This document shows, piece after piece, positions 1 through 6,403 of a DNA stretch of 36,755 nucleotides. This DNA is from an uncultured Oscillospiraceae bacterium (GTDB lineage: Bacteria; Bacillota; Clostridia; Oscillospirales; Oscillospiraceae). Numbering within the stretch: the first letter of the stretch is position 1; the number at the start of each line of letters is the position of its first letter. Under the pieces are notes generated by a model. It was not told where the DNA came from and ran no database searches. It worked only from the letters and a program-made list of their open reading frames with translations. The DNA lies in assembly GCA_947584295.1 (NCBI GenBank), contig CANPWM010000016.1, positions 1 to 36,755 of the forward strand. The letters are read 5' to 3'. The position numbers and the translations under genes were made by a program.

Positions 1-704
1 GAGAGGGCGATATCGCCCCCGGCGAAGCGGGCGGCGTACCAGAAGCCCGCCTGGGACCAGTCGGCCTCCACGGTGTAAGCGCAGGGGGCGTATTTTTGAT
101 TCCCCGGCACGGAAAATACGCGAAAATCCTGATTTTCTACGAAAATCCCGTATTTTTTCAATACATCGACCGTCATGGTCACATACTCGCGGCTCTCCAG
201 GGGGGAGGTTATCAAGATCTCGCTGTCCCCCTGAAGCATCGGCAGGGCGTAGAGAAGGCCCGTGACGAACTGGCTGGACACGTCGCCGGGGAGGGCGTAA
301 GCGCCGGGGGACAGCGCCCCCATGACGGCCAGCTCCCGGCCCGTGCGCTCAAAGTGGACGCCCTTTTCCCGGAAGATGCGGAAATACGGCTCCTGGGGCC
401 GCTCCATCAGCCGCCCCCGGCCCGTAAACCGCGCCCCGCCCCGGAGGACCAGGGACAGGGGAATGAGGAACCGCAGGGTGGAGCCGGACTCCCCGCAGTC
501 CAGGGTGGGGAAGCCGTCGCTTAAGGCGAACAGCGCCTCCATGCACCGGCGGGTGGCGTCGATGTCCTGAGAGGAGGCCAGATTGGCCAGGGAAGCGGTG
601 GAGCGGGCCAGGGAGGCGGCGATCAGCGCCCGGTGGCTCAGGGATTTGGAGGGCGGCGGGGTGACGGCCCCCCGCAGGGGGCCGGGGGTGACGCGTATAT
701 CCAT
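1..704 (-). CDS. aroA: EPSP synthase (3-phosphoshikimate 1-carboxyvinyltransferase), N-terminal part
   Basis: Transfers enolpyruvate from PEP to shikimate 3-phosphate, the sixth shikimate-pathway step, in the cytoplasm. The ATG at 704-702 opens a protein whose first 30 residues carry the family signature PPSKSLSHRALI, with the substrate-binding Lys and Ser. It is followed by SGSTLRF (about residue 73) and GRGRLMERP. About 234 codons are visible, so roughly the C-terminal 45 percent of a usual 420-residue enzyme lies outside the window. Two bases separate it from the aroB stop, so it is the fourth gene of the aroF-tyrA-aroB-aroA operon and probably translationally coupled. Identification is from motifs I can read; activity cannot be judged without the C-terminal half. 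Confidence 0.93.
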   Translation of the reverse strand, partial: MDIRVTPGPLRGAVTPPPSKSLSHRALIAASLARSTASLANLASSQDIDATRRCMEALFALSDGFPTLDCGESGSTLRFLIPLSLVLRGGARFTGRGRLMERPQEPYFRIFREKGVHFERTGRELAVMGALSPGAYALPGDVSSQFVTGLLYALPMLQGDSEILITSPLESREYVTMTVDVLKKYGIFVENQDFRVFSVPGNQKYAPCAYTVEADWSQAGFWYAARFAGGDIAL

Positions 705-706
705 GG

Positions 707-1789
707 TCACGCCTCCGTTATCCGGCGCAGGGCGTCCAGCACCTCCGCCTTGGGGAGCGTCAGGGGCCGGACGACGCCGATCTTCTCCAGCAAAATGAGA
801 GTGACGTTGTCCCCGGCGCTCTTTTTGTCGATGCTCACGGCCTTTTCCATGTGGGCCAGGTCGCAGGGGATATGGGTGGGCAGGCCCAGGGGGGTGAGGA
901 TATCCCGGAGCCTTTGGGCGGCGCCGGGTTCGGTGATCTCCAGCCGCTGGCCCAGCTCCGCCGCCGTCACCATACCGGCGGCCACGGCCTGGCCGTGGGT
1001 CCAGGTCTCGTAATGGCCCGCCAGCTCGTAGGCGTGGCCCAGGGTGTGGCCGAAGTTCAGGATCATGCGAAGGCCGGTGTCATGCTCGTCCTCCACCACC
1101 ACCCGGCGCTTGATGTCACAGCAGGTATAGAGAATGGAGAGGATATCCGCCGTCAGGGCCGCGCGGGTGGGCCGGGCGGCCAGGAAATCGAAGAAGTCCG
1201 CGCTCCAGATGCACCCGTACTTGATGACCTCCGCCATGCCGGACATGAAGTCCGCGTCGGGCAGGGTGGAGAGGACGCCGGGATCCATCAGCACCAGCTT
1301 CGGCTGGCAGAAGGTTCCGGCCAGGTTCTTGCCGGTGGACAGGTCGATGGCGGTCTTGCCGCCCACGGAGGAGTCCACCTGGGAGAGCAGGGTGGTGGGG
1401 ATCTGCACCATGTCCACGCCCCGGAGGACGGTGGAGGCGGCAAAGCCCGCCAGATCCCCCACCACGCCGCCGCCCAGGGCGATGACGGCGTCGGTGCGGG
1501 TGACGCCGCGGGCCGTCAGCCACTCCCAGAGGCCCACCAGCTCCGCGGCGGATTTGGAGGTCTCCCCGGCGGGGATCACGTGGGTGTGTACCTCGAAGCT
1601 CAGCTTCTCTAAAGAGGCCACCAGACGCGGCCCGTAGAGGGGGGAGACGTTGGTATCGGTGACTACGAACAGGCGCTTGGCCCGGGGGAGGGCCGCCCGG
1701 ATATGTTGACCGGCCCGGTCCAGAATGTCCGGCTCCATGAGGATATCGTAGCCGGAACCGGCGTCAACGTGCAGTGTCTTTGTCTCCAT
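707..1789 (-). CDS. aroB: 3-dehydroquinate synthase
   Basis: Cyclises DAHP to 3-dehydroquinate (NAD- and metal-dependent), the second shikimate step. The 360-residue protein starts at the ATG at 1789-1787, which overlaps the tyrA stop by one base (TGATG); an open frame continues upstream but is coding in another frame there. Visible motifs are ALGGGVVGDLAGFAAS, IPTTLLSQVDSSVGGKTAID, FCQPKLVLMDP, AEVIKYG and the metal-ligand stretch LNFGHTLGHAYE. Length is normal. The position between tyrA and aroA fits an aromatic amino acid operon controlled by the leader upstream of aroF. Confidence 0.96.
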   Translation of the reverse strand: METKTLHVDAGSGYDILMEPDILDRAGQHIRAALPRAKRLFVVTDTNVSPLYGPRLVASLEKLSFEVHTHVIPAGETSKSAAELVGLWEWLTARGVTRTDAVIALGGGVVGDLAGFAASTVLRGVDMVQIPTTLLSQVDSSVGGKTAIDLSTGKNLAGTFCQPKLVLMDPGVLSTLPDADFMSGMAEVIKYGCIWSADFFDFLAARPTRAALTADILSILYTCCDIKRRVVVEDEHDTGLRMILNFGHTLGHAYELAGHYETWTHGQAVAAGMVTAAELGQRLEITEPGAAQRLRDILTPLGLPTHIPCDLAHMEKAVSIDKKSAGDNVTLILLEKIGVVRPLTLPKAEVLDALRRITEA

Positions 1790-2628
1790 CAGGTACCTCC
1801 CGCCGTCATTTTCAGCTCCCGGCCCTCCCGCAGAAGATCCCGGAGCCGCTCCCTGTCGCAATCGCCGATGGCGTCCCGGTACTCCTGGAGGTGGCCGATG
1901 AGGGTGTCCAGCTCCCCGGTGAGGAAGTCCGCGTCCGCCAAGAACAGCTCCGTCCACATATTCTCGTCCAGATACGCCACCCGGGTCAGATCCCGGAAGG
2001 AACCGGCGGAGAAGCCCATGTGGGTCTGGGCCGTGGGGGATTTGACAAAGGCGGAGGAGGTGATGTGGCATAGCTGGGAGGTGTAGGAGATGATCCTGTC
2101 ATGCTCGGCGGGGGTGGAGTAGGTGACGGCGCCGAAGCCCAGGGACAGGAAGAAGGATCTGAGACGCTCCAAAAGGGGCGCGTCGGTCTTTTCGTCGGGG
2201 GTCAGGATCATGGACGCGCCGGAGAACAGAAGGGCGGTGGAGTTTTGGAAGCCGCCATGCTCCTTGCCCGCCATGGGGTGGCCCCCCACATAAGCGAAGC
2301 CGTATTTGTCCGAAAGGGGGCGGAGGGCGGAGACGATGAGCCGCTTGACGCCGCACAGATCCACAAGGACGCAGGCTTTGGAGAGGTAGGGCGCGTTCTC
2401 CGCCGCCCAGGCGAGAAGCGCCTGGGGGGGCAGGGCGGCCAGGAGAAGGTCGCAGCCGCCGATGCTCTGCCGATCCAGGGTGTTGTCTATCGCCCCGGAG
2501 GCGAAGGCCAGGGCCATGGTGTCGGCGTTCAAGTCCGCGCCGTAGACGGTGTGATCGGTGTGAAATTTGATGGCCTTGGCCATGGAGCCGCCGATCAGCC
2601 CCAGGCCCACGATGCCGATGGTGGACAT
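1789..2628 (-). CDS. tyrA: Prephenate dehydrogenase
   Basis: Oxidatively decarboxylates prephenate to 4-hydroxyphenylpyruvate, the committed step to tyrosine. The 279-residue protein starts with the Rossmann motif GIVGLGLIGGSMAKA and carries the family motif GGHPMAGKE around residue 120, whose His is the usual catalytic residue. There is no C-terminal ACT domain, so feedback inhibition of the ACT type is not expected; control may be mainly at the leader. The start ATG at 2628 is preceded by AAAGG 12-16 bases upstream. It lies second in the operon, separated from aroF by about 120 bp that contain a copy of the interspersed repeat. Confidence 0.93.
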   Translation of the reverse strand: MSTIGIVGLGLIGGSMAKAIKFHTDHTVYGADLNADTMALAFASGAIDNTLDRQSIGGCDLLLAALPPQALLAWAAENAPYLSKACVLVDLCGVKRLIVSALRPLSDKYGFAYVGGHPMAGKEHGGFQNSTALLFSGASMILTPDEKTDAPLLERLRSFFLSLGFGAVTYSTPAEHDRIISYTSQLCHITSSAFVKSPTAQTHMGFSAGSFRDLTRVAYLDENMWTELFLADADFLTGELDTLIGHLQEYRDAIGDCDRERLRDLLREGRELKMTAGGT

Positions 2629-2666
2629 AGGATCACGCCTTTCCCGGTTTACTTTTGTTCCGCGAT

Positions 2667-2775
2667 TTATGGGGGCCCCGTGCGATTGAAGATCGCATGG
2701 GGAAAGGAGGAGCGAACAGTGCGCCTGAGGGCGAATACTTGGAGCCCGAGGTTAAGCCTGTTCAGCGACGACGCT
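2667..2775 (+). repeat. Partial copy of the RBS-bearing interspersed repeat, aroF-tyrA junction
   Basis: Shares GGGGAAAGGAGGAGCGAAC, GTGCGCCTGAG and the right-hand part GAGGTTAAGCC-GTTC-GCGACGACG with the full copy at 4160-4300. It has its own left stem (GGGGCCCCGTGCGAT, loop, ATCGCATGGGG) in place of the CCCCATCGGGC stem. The stretch TGAGGGCGAATACTTGGAGC is also present at 34283-34307. Its right end overlaps the last codons and stop of aroF, read on the minus strand. Confidence 0.75.
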
Positions 2776-3762
2776 GTGAATCGCCTGGAGCTTTTTCGCC
2801 AGCGCGTCAAAGACGGAGGGCTTCAGCGACTGGGGGCCGTCGCACAGGGCGTGGGCCGGGTCGTTGTGGACCTCGATGATGAGGCCGTCCGCCCCCGCCG
2901 CCACGGCGGCGCAGGACAGGGGATCCACCAGCTCCCACTTGCCGGCGGAGTGGCTGGGGTCGATGATGACGGGCAGGTGGGAGAGCTTTTTCAGCACCGG
3001 CACGGCGGAGACGTCCAGGGTGTTGCGGGTGTACGTCTCGAAGGTGCGTATGCCCCGCTCGCAGAGGATCACCTTGTGGTTGCCCCCGGCCATGATGTAC
3101 TCGGCGCTCATGAGAAGCTCCTCGTAGGTGTTGGCCAGGCCGCGCTTTAGGAGAATGGGCTTGTCGATGGTGCCTAAAATCTTCAGAAGCTCGAAGTTTT
3201 GCATATTCCGCGCGCCCACCTGAATGATGTCCACGTCCTCAAAAAGAGGCAGGTGGGAGGCGTCCATAAGCTCCGTGACGATGGGAAGGCCGGTGACCTC
3301 CCGGGCCAGCTTTAAAAGGCGGATCCCCTCGCCGTGGAGGCCCTGGAAGGAGTAGGGGGAGGTGCGGGGCTTGAAGGCGCCGCCCCGCAGAATGGTGGCG
3401 CCGCTGGCCTTGACGGCCTGGGCCACCTCAATGATCTGCTCCTCGTTCTCCACGGAGCAGGGGCCGGCGATGAGGGTCAGGTTCCCGCCGCCGATTTTGG
3501 TTCCGCCCACCTCGATGACCGTGTCCTCCGGGTGGAATTTGCGGTTGGCGTTTTTGTAGGGCTCCTGAATGCGCTTCACGTCCTCCACGATGTCCAGGGC
3601 CAGCAGCAGATCCATGTCCAGCTTGGAGGTGTCGCCCACCAGCCCTAAGACGGTCTGATGCTCGCCGATGGAGGTGTGGATCTCGATGTTCTTGCTGCGC
3701 AGCCAGTTCATCAGGGAGTCTACCTGGAGCTGATTGGGGTTTTCCTTGAGTATGACGATCAT
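2752..3762 (-). CDS. aroF: 3-deoxy-7-phosphoheptulonate (DAHP) synthase, type I-beta
   Basis: Condenses PEP with erythrose 4-phosphate, the entry to the shikimate pathway. The 336-residue protein has an N-terminal ferredoxin-like regulatory region (residues 1-70, MIVILKENPNQLQ onward), then the catalytic barrel with IAGPCSVENEEQI, ILRGGAFKPRTSPYSFQG, QVGARNMQNFELL, ILLKRG, CERGIRTFETYTRNTLD and PVIIDPSHSAGK. This is the AroG/PheB-like I-beta family. The ATG is preceded by TAAGGAG eight bases upstream. It is first in the operon, directly behind the leader-peptide attenuator. Its last codons (VVAEQA, stop) fall in the interspersed repeat, so the C-terminus may have been rewritten by the element. 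Confidence 0.96.
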   Translation of the reverse strand: MIVILKENPNQLQVDSLMNWLRSKNIEIHTSIGEHQTVLGLVGDTSKLDMDLLLALDIVEDVKRIQEPYKNANRKFHPEDTVIEVGGTKIGGGNLTLIAGPCSVENEEQIIEVAQAVKASGATILRGGAFKPRTSPYSFQGLHGEGIRLLKLAREVTGLPIVTELMDASHLPLFEDVDIIQVGARNMQNFELLKILGTIDKPILLKRGLANTYEELLMSAEYIMAGGNHKVILCERGIRTFETYTRNTLDVSAVPVLKKLSHLPVIIDPSHSAGKWELVDPLSCAAVAAGADGLIIEVHNDPAHALCDGPQSLKPSVFDALAKKLQAIHSVVAEQA

Positions 3763-3787
3763 AGTTTTGTCTCCTTACCTTTGCCCG

Positions 3788-3823
3788 AAAAAAATTCCCA
3801 CAGCCGGGTTGGCCGTGGGAATT
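3788..3823 (-). terminator. Intrinsic terminator of the aroF attenuator
   Basis: On the minus strand a 13-bp stem (AATTCCCACGGCC with GGCTGTGGGAATT, one G-U pair), five-base loop, is followed directly by seven T. It stands about 25 bases before the aroF start and after the leader peptide. The competing arm GGGTTTGGC (3866-3858, just after the leader stop) can pair with GCCAACCC of the stem's left arm and loop, giving an antiterminator when a ribosome stalls on the Phe/Tyr codons. Confidence 0.88.
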
Positions 3824-3867
3824 GAGGCGTTGATTTTTTGCCCGTCAACCGTTTTCAGCCAAACCCT

Positions 3868-3942
3868 TTAAGCCTTACCGAAAAAATAGGTAAAGCTGAA
3901 ATAATAGCCGAAAAAGTTGTTTGTCAGGAGGATAGCGTTCAT
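3868..3942 (-). CDS. Phe/Tyr-rich leader peptide of the aro operon
   Basis: A 24-codon ORF from ATG 3942-3940 to TAA 3870-3868, preceded by GAGGTG with a four-base spacing. The peptide begins MNAILLTNN and continues with Phe-Phe, Gly, Tyr-Tyr, Phe, Ser, Phe, Thr, Tyr, Phe-Phe and GKA: six Phe and three Tyr within 13 residues. Within the RNA, AGCTTTACC and GGTAAGGCT can form a hairpin inside the coding stretch (pause hairpin), and a terminator follows 45 bases after the stop. This is the layout of ribosome-mediated transcription attenuation: scarce charged tRNA-Phe or tRNA-Tyr stalls the ribosome and lets RNA polymerase read into aroF. The function is inferred from layout, but the codon content is hard to explain otherwise. 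Confidence 0.88.
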   Translation of the reverse strand: MNAILLTNNFFGYYFSFTYFFGKA

Positions 3943-3971
3943 GAGGCACCTCACGGGCTTATGTTGGACAT

Positions 3972-4000
3972 ATCATAGCACTTTATTATCCAAAAGACAA
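3972..4000 (-). promoter_or_regulatory. Sigma-A promoter of the aro operon
   Basis: Minus strand -35 TTGTCT (4000-3995), 17-base spacer, -10 TATGAT (3977-3972). The predicted start near 3965 leaves about 22 bases before the leader peptide ATG. Confidence 0.75.
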
Positions 4001-4080
4001 TATGGCAAGTTGCACAAAGATGAGGTTTTTCAGCGTTTTTGGCCGGGGATTTTTTCGGGACAGGGGTGGGACGTACAAAA

Positions 4081-4650
4081 TATCGGAAAAATCTTCTCCA
4101 GAAATTGTAGGGGCCGCCGTGGGCGGCGGCCCGTACGGCGATTAAATAAGATTCACAGAAATTCGTTTGGCGGGCCGCATTGGGGCCCCATCGGGCCGTT
4201 GCCCGATGGGGAAAGGAGGAGCGAACCGTGCGCCTGAGCGTTCCCGCAACGCGGGGACGCGAGGTTAAGCCGGTTCCGCGACGACGTGTCCGGCCCGTAC
4301 AGATAAATTGTTCGTTGGGGGAAGCGAAAAGATATGGGGGAGATGTTGCGTAAGACGGCGGGCCGCCAAGAGAGGCGGCCCCTACAACGCCGAATGAAAT
4401 GTTTTCTGAAATTTGATAAACGTTTTTCACAACGGGTTCCCTATTATATGTTTTTCCGTACAACGATTCCGTAGGGGCCGGACACCTGGCCGGCCCGTGT
4501 ATCGAATTTCTGAACGGCCACCCCACAACGCCGTACGGGCCGCCGCCCACGGCGGCCCACCGAATTACCGTGAATCTATCGTATAACCTTGTAGGGGCCG
4601 CCTCTCTTGGCGGCCCGCAAAGGGAATACGCGGCGAAGCCGCAACCGCTT
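4081..4650. repeat. Cluster of GC-rich palindromic intergenic repeats
   Basis: No gene is seen in this stretch. It is a mosaic of short palindromes of the form GTAGGGGCCGCC-loop-GGCGGCCCGTAC. Units lie at 4107-4136, 4360-4385 (inverted), 4471-4500 (GGCC variant), 4533-4560 and 4591-4617. Loops differ (for example CAAGAGA or its complement) while arms are conserved. The full RBS-bearing repeat (4160-4300) is embedded. A small hairpin with arms GCGGC and GCCGC (4629-4643) sits at the end and recurs at 36629-36651. The same unit types recur at 36089-36755, including a shared lead-in ATCTATCGTATA. These look like mobile or amplified intergenic palindromes of the REP/PU kind. Confidence 0.85.
4160..4300 (+). 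repeat. Full copy of the RBS-bearing interspersed repeat
   Basis: Starts AAATTCGTTTGGCGGGCCGC, then a strong hairpin CCCCATCGGGC / GCCCGATGGGG, then AAAGGAGGAGCGAACC with GTG, then the hairpin-prone GCGTTCCCGC-CGCGGGGACGC, then GAGGTTAAGCCGGTTCCGCG, and ends GTGTCCGGCCCGTAC. Other copies lie at 36237-36379 (inverted) and 36668 to the window end, with diverged pieces at 2667-2775, 11517-11556 and 34160-34367. The GTG after the ribosome binding site opens a 41-codon frame (4228-4353) that is not conserved in the other copies. Confidence 0.88.
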
Positions 4651-5660
4651 CAGGGTAGGGGGAGGCGCTGGGTGCCGATGCAGATATACGCCGCCTCGTC
4701 AAGATCCACCGGGAACTGCCACTGGTAGGAGTATTCTATGGCTTCCATGTTCTCCAGGGGCGTGCCGAAGCCGCCGGCGCGGCTCACCTCCGCGCCGTTT
4801 TTCAGGATCAATCTCAGGCCGTCGGCGTAGGTAAAGATGCCGGAGGCGCTGTCCAGCCGGAAGCGGATACCGACGCTTGTCACCCTGATGTCCCGGAGCC
4901 ACACCTGGACTTTCTCGTGGGTGTTGCGGTCCGTAATCTCCACCCGGGTGTCCGGCAGGGCGACGGCCTCCAGGGGTTGGGAGCGGTCAACGGTGAACGT
5001 GAAGACCCACTCGCCCTTTTGAAGCGTCTTTTCCCTTGCGGCGTCCCGAAAGAGGTCTTTAAGCGTCAGCGTCACCTGGAGCGGGCTTGTGTCCTTCCCG
5101 GCGTCTCCCCCTCCGGCGTAGTTGAAGCTTATGAGGAAAAGGGCGGCCCCGTCCCCGTCGCGCCCCACGTATTGGTAGCCGTACCCGCCGAAGGTTCCCC
5201 CCTCGTCTCGGGGATCCGGGGAGAGCTCCATGAGGACATCGTGAAAATCGTAGAGGTACCGGGAGGAGAACTTCACACCCTCCACCCGCAGGAGGAGGTA
5301 AAAGGTGCCGTCCCCCACCGTGGCCGAGTCCGCGGTGACGGTGACGCCGTCCACGGTCTTGCTTATGTTGATGTCCTGGCTCAGATGGTCGATGACGGCC
5401 AGCTGCCCCTGGCTCATATCCCGCTTTGTGACCAGCTCCCACTGGTGGGAAAACCAGCTCTGGATACTGTCGCCGTACAAGGCCCCCACCGCCGCCGCGC
5501 CCATGAGGCACAGGCAGACGGCCGCCGCGATCAGCAGAACGGTCATTTTGCGCCGAAAGCGCGGGGAGGTCTTTCCGGCCTTCCCCACGGTGGCCGCCGC
5601 CGTCTCGACATACGTCTCGCTGATCTCCCCAAAGGCCGATAAGAAATCCGTTGTGTTCAT
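4650..5660 (-). CDS. Anti-sigma-factor-like membrane protein (DUF4179-type)
   Basis: A 336-residue protein started at ATG 5660-5658, overlapping the stop of the upstream sigma factor (ATGA); a GTG six bases earlier is an alternative. The N-terminal segment has the pattern seen in sigma-linked proteins of this type (FLSAFGEISETYVETAA). A basic stretch and one membrane helix (about residues 37-62, MTVLLIAAAVCLCLMGAAAV) follow, then an extracellular domain rich in beta-type sequence. The expected role is to hold the partner sigma factor at the membrane until an outside signal is sensed. Partner and topology follow from context and sequence; the signal is unknown. The second pair at 16159-17528 has the same ATATGA junction. 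Confidence 0.75.
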   Translation of the reverse strand: MNTTDFLSAFGEISETYVETAAATVGKAGKTSPRFRRKMTVLLIAAAVCLCLMGAAAVGALYGDSIQSWFSHQWELVTKRDMSQGQLAVIDHLSQDINISKTVDGVTVTADSATVGDGTFYLLLRVEGVKFSSRYLYDFHDVLMELSPDPRDEGGTFGGYGYQYVGRDGDGAALFLISFNYAGGGDAGKDTSPLQVTLTLKDLFRDAAREKTLQKGEWVFTFTVDRSQPLEAVALPDTRVEITDRNTHEKVQVWLRDIRVTSVGIRFRLDSASGIFTYADGLRLILKNGAEVSRAGGFGTPLENMEAIEYSYQWQFPVDLDEAAYICIGTQRLPLP

Positions 5661-6217
5661 ATCCACAGTCCCTCCTTTTCCAAGGCGTCCTTCAATTGGC
5701 CGCGTGCGCGCAGCAGGATCATCTTGACCCGGCCTTCGCTGAGGCCAAAGTCGGAGGCGATCTCCTGAATGGAGCTGAAAAACCAGTACCTGCGCACGAA
5801 AATGTCCCGCTTCTCCCGGGGCAGGGCGGCCAGAAAGCGGTCAAAGCAGTCCGTCAGCGCCACCCGGTCAAGCATCGCCTCATCGCTGTCCGGCCCGGGG
5901 ACGCACGCGCCGATCTCCTCCAGAACAAGGGGCGTTTGGCCGCTCCCCCGCTTCTCCCTGCCGCGATAGCGGCACCTGTCCAGGGCGAGATTGCGCGTGA
6001 TCTTCCCAAGATAGGTGGAGAGCCTTTCGGGCCTGCGCGGGGGAATGGTCTCCCAGGCCCGCAGATAGGCGTCGTTGACGCACTCCTCGCAGTCCTCCTC
6101 GTTGGGCAGCAGGCCGCGGGCGATGGAACGGCAGTACCTTTCGTACTTTTTGCCGGTCTCCGCTATGGCGTTCTCCGAGCGGGCCCAGTAAAGCTCGACG
6201 ATCTCCCTGTCCTCCAT
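5657..6217 (-). CDS. ECF-type sigma-70 family RNA polymerase sigma factor
   Basis: A 186-residue protein with sigma region 2 (EDREIVELYWARSENAI onward, with CEECVNDAYLRAWETIPP near residues 45-62 and THE short helix YLGKITRNLALD) and region 4 (LPREKRDIFVRRYWFFSSIQEIA, then GLSEGRVKMILLRARGQLK as the -35-binding helix-turn-helix). There is no sigma 1.1 or region 3. RBS is AGGAGGTG. It overlaps the start of the anti-sigma-like gene, so the two are translationally coupled. It is probably autoregulated from the candidate promoter at 6250-6278. Related in sequence and arrangement to the second system at 16159. Confidence 0.88.
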   Translation of the reverse strand: MEDREIVELYWARSENAIAETGKKYERYCRSIARGLLPNEEDCEECVNDAYLRAWETIPPRRPERLSTYLGKITRNLALDRCRYRGREKRGSGQTPLVLEEIGACVPGPDSDEAMLDRVALTDCFDRFLAALPREKRDIFVRRYWFFSSIQEIASDFGLSEGRVKMILLRARGQLKDALEKEGLWI

Positions 6218-6249
6218 GGGGCATCACCTCCTGAAAGCGTTTTCACCTC

Positions 6250-6278
6250 TATACACGACGTCCGGCCGCCCCGCGTCA
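6250..6278 (-). promoter_or_regulatory. Candidate promoter of the first sigma operon
   Basis: Minus strand TGACGC (6278-6273), 17 bases, TGTATA (6255-6250), then AGAGGTGAAAACGC. A CGTC just upstream of the -10 could instead be an ECF-type -10. Which sigma factor reads it is uncertain. Confidence 0.35.
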
Positions 6279-6300
6279 CGCTTTCGCGGGAAAAAACGCG

Positions 6301-6354
6301 AAAAAAAGAGGGAAGGCCCAGCGGGGATCCCGGGGGATCCACACTGGGCCTTCC
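6301..6354 (-). terminator. Terminator of the dapL-carA-carB operon
   Basis: Minus strand stem GGAAGGCCCAG / CTGGGCCTTCC with an inner GGATCC-CCGGG-GGATCC loop region, followed by CTCTTTTTTTCG. It lies about 50 bases past the carB stop. Confidence 0.88.
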
Positions 6355-6403
6355 GAACGGTCATTTCAGCGCCGGAACGGCGGGCATTTCAGCCGGGGCC
6401 GGA

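Noticed and set aside
2101-3150. Plus-strand frame across tyrA and aroF
   Set aside because: It runs antisense to two well-supported enzymes and through the repeat between them; no RBS.
3763-3960. T-box riboswitch before aroF
   Set aside because: No AGGGTGG-type T-box sequence or specifier-loop arrangement seen; a translated Phe/Tyr leader explains the terminator better.
4228-4353. 41-codon GTG frame starting at the ribosome binding site of the repeat
   Set aside because: The frame is not kept in the other copies: the partial copy at 2667-2775 is out of phase beyond the first codons, and the sequence past 4300 is outside the repeat. Kept as a property of the repeat, not a gene.
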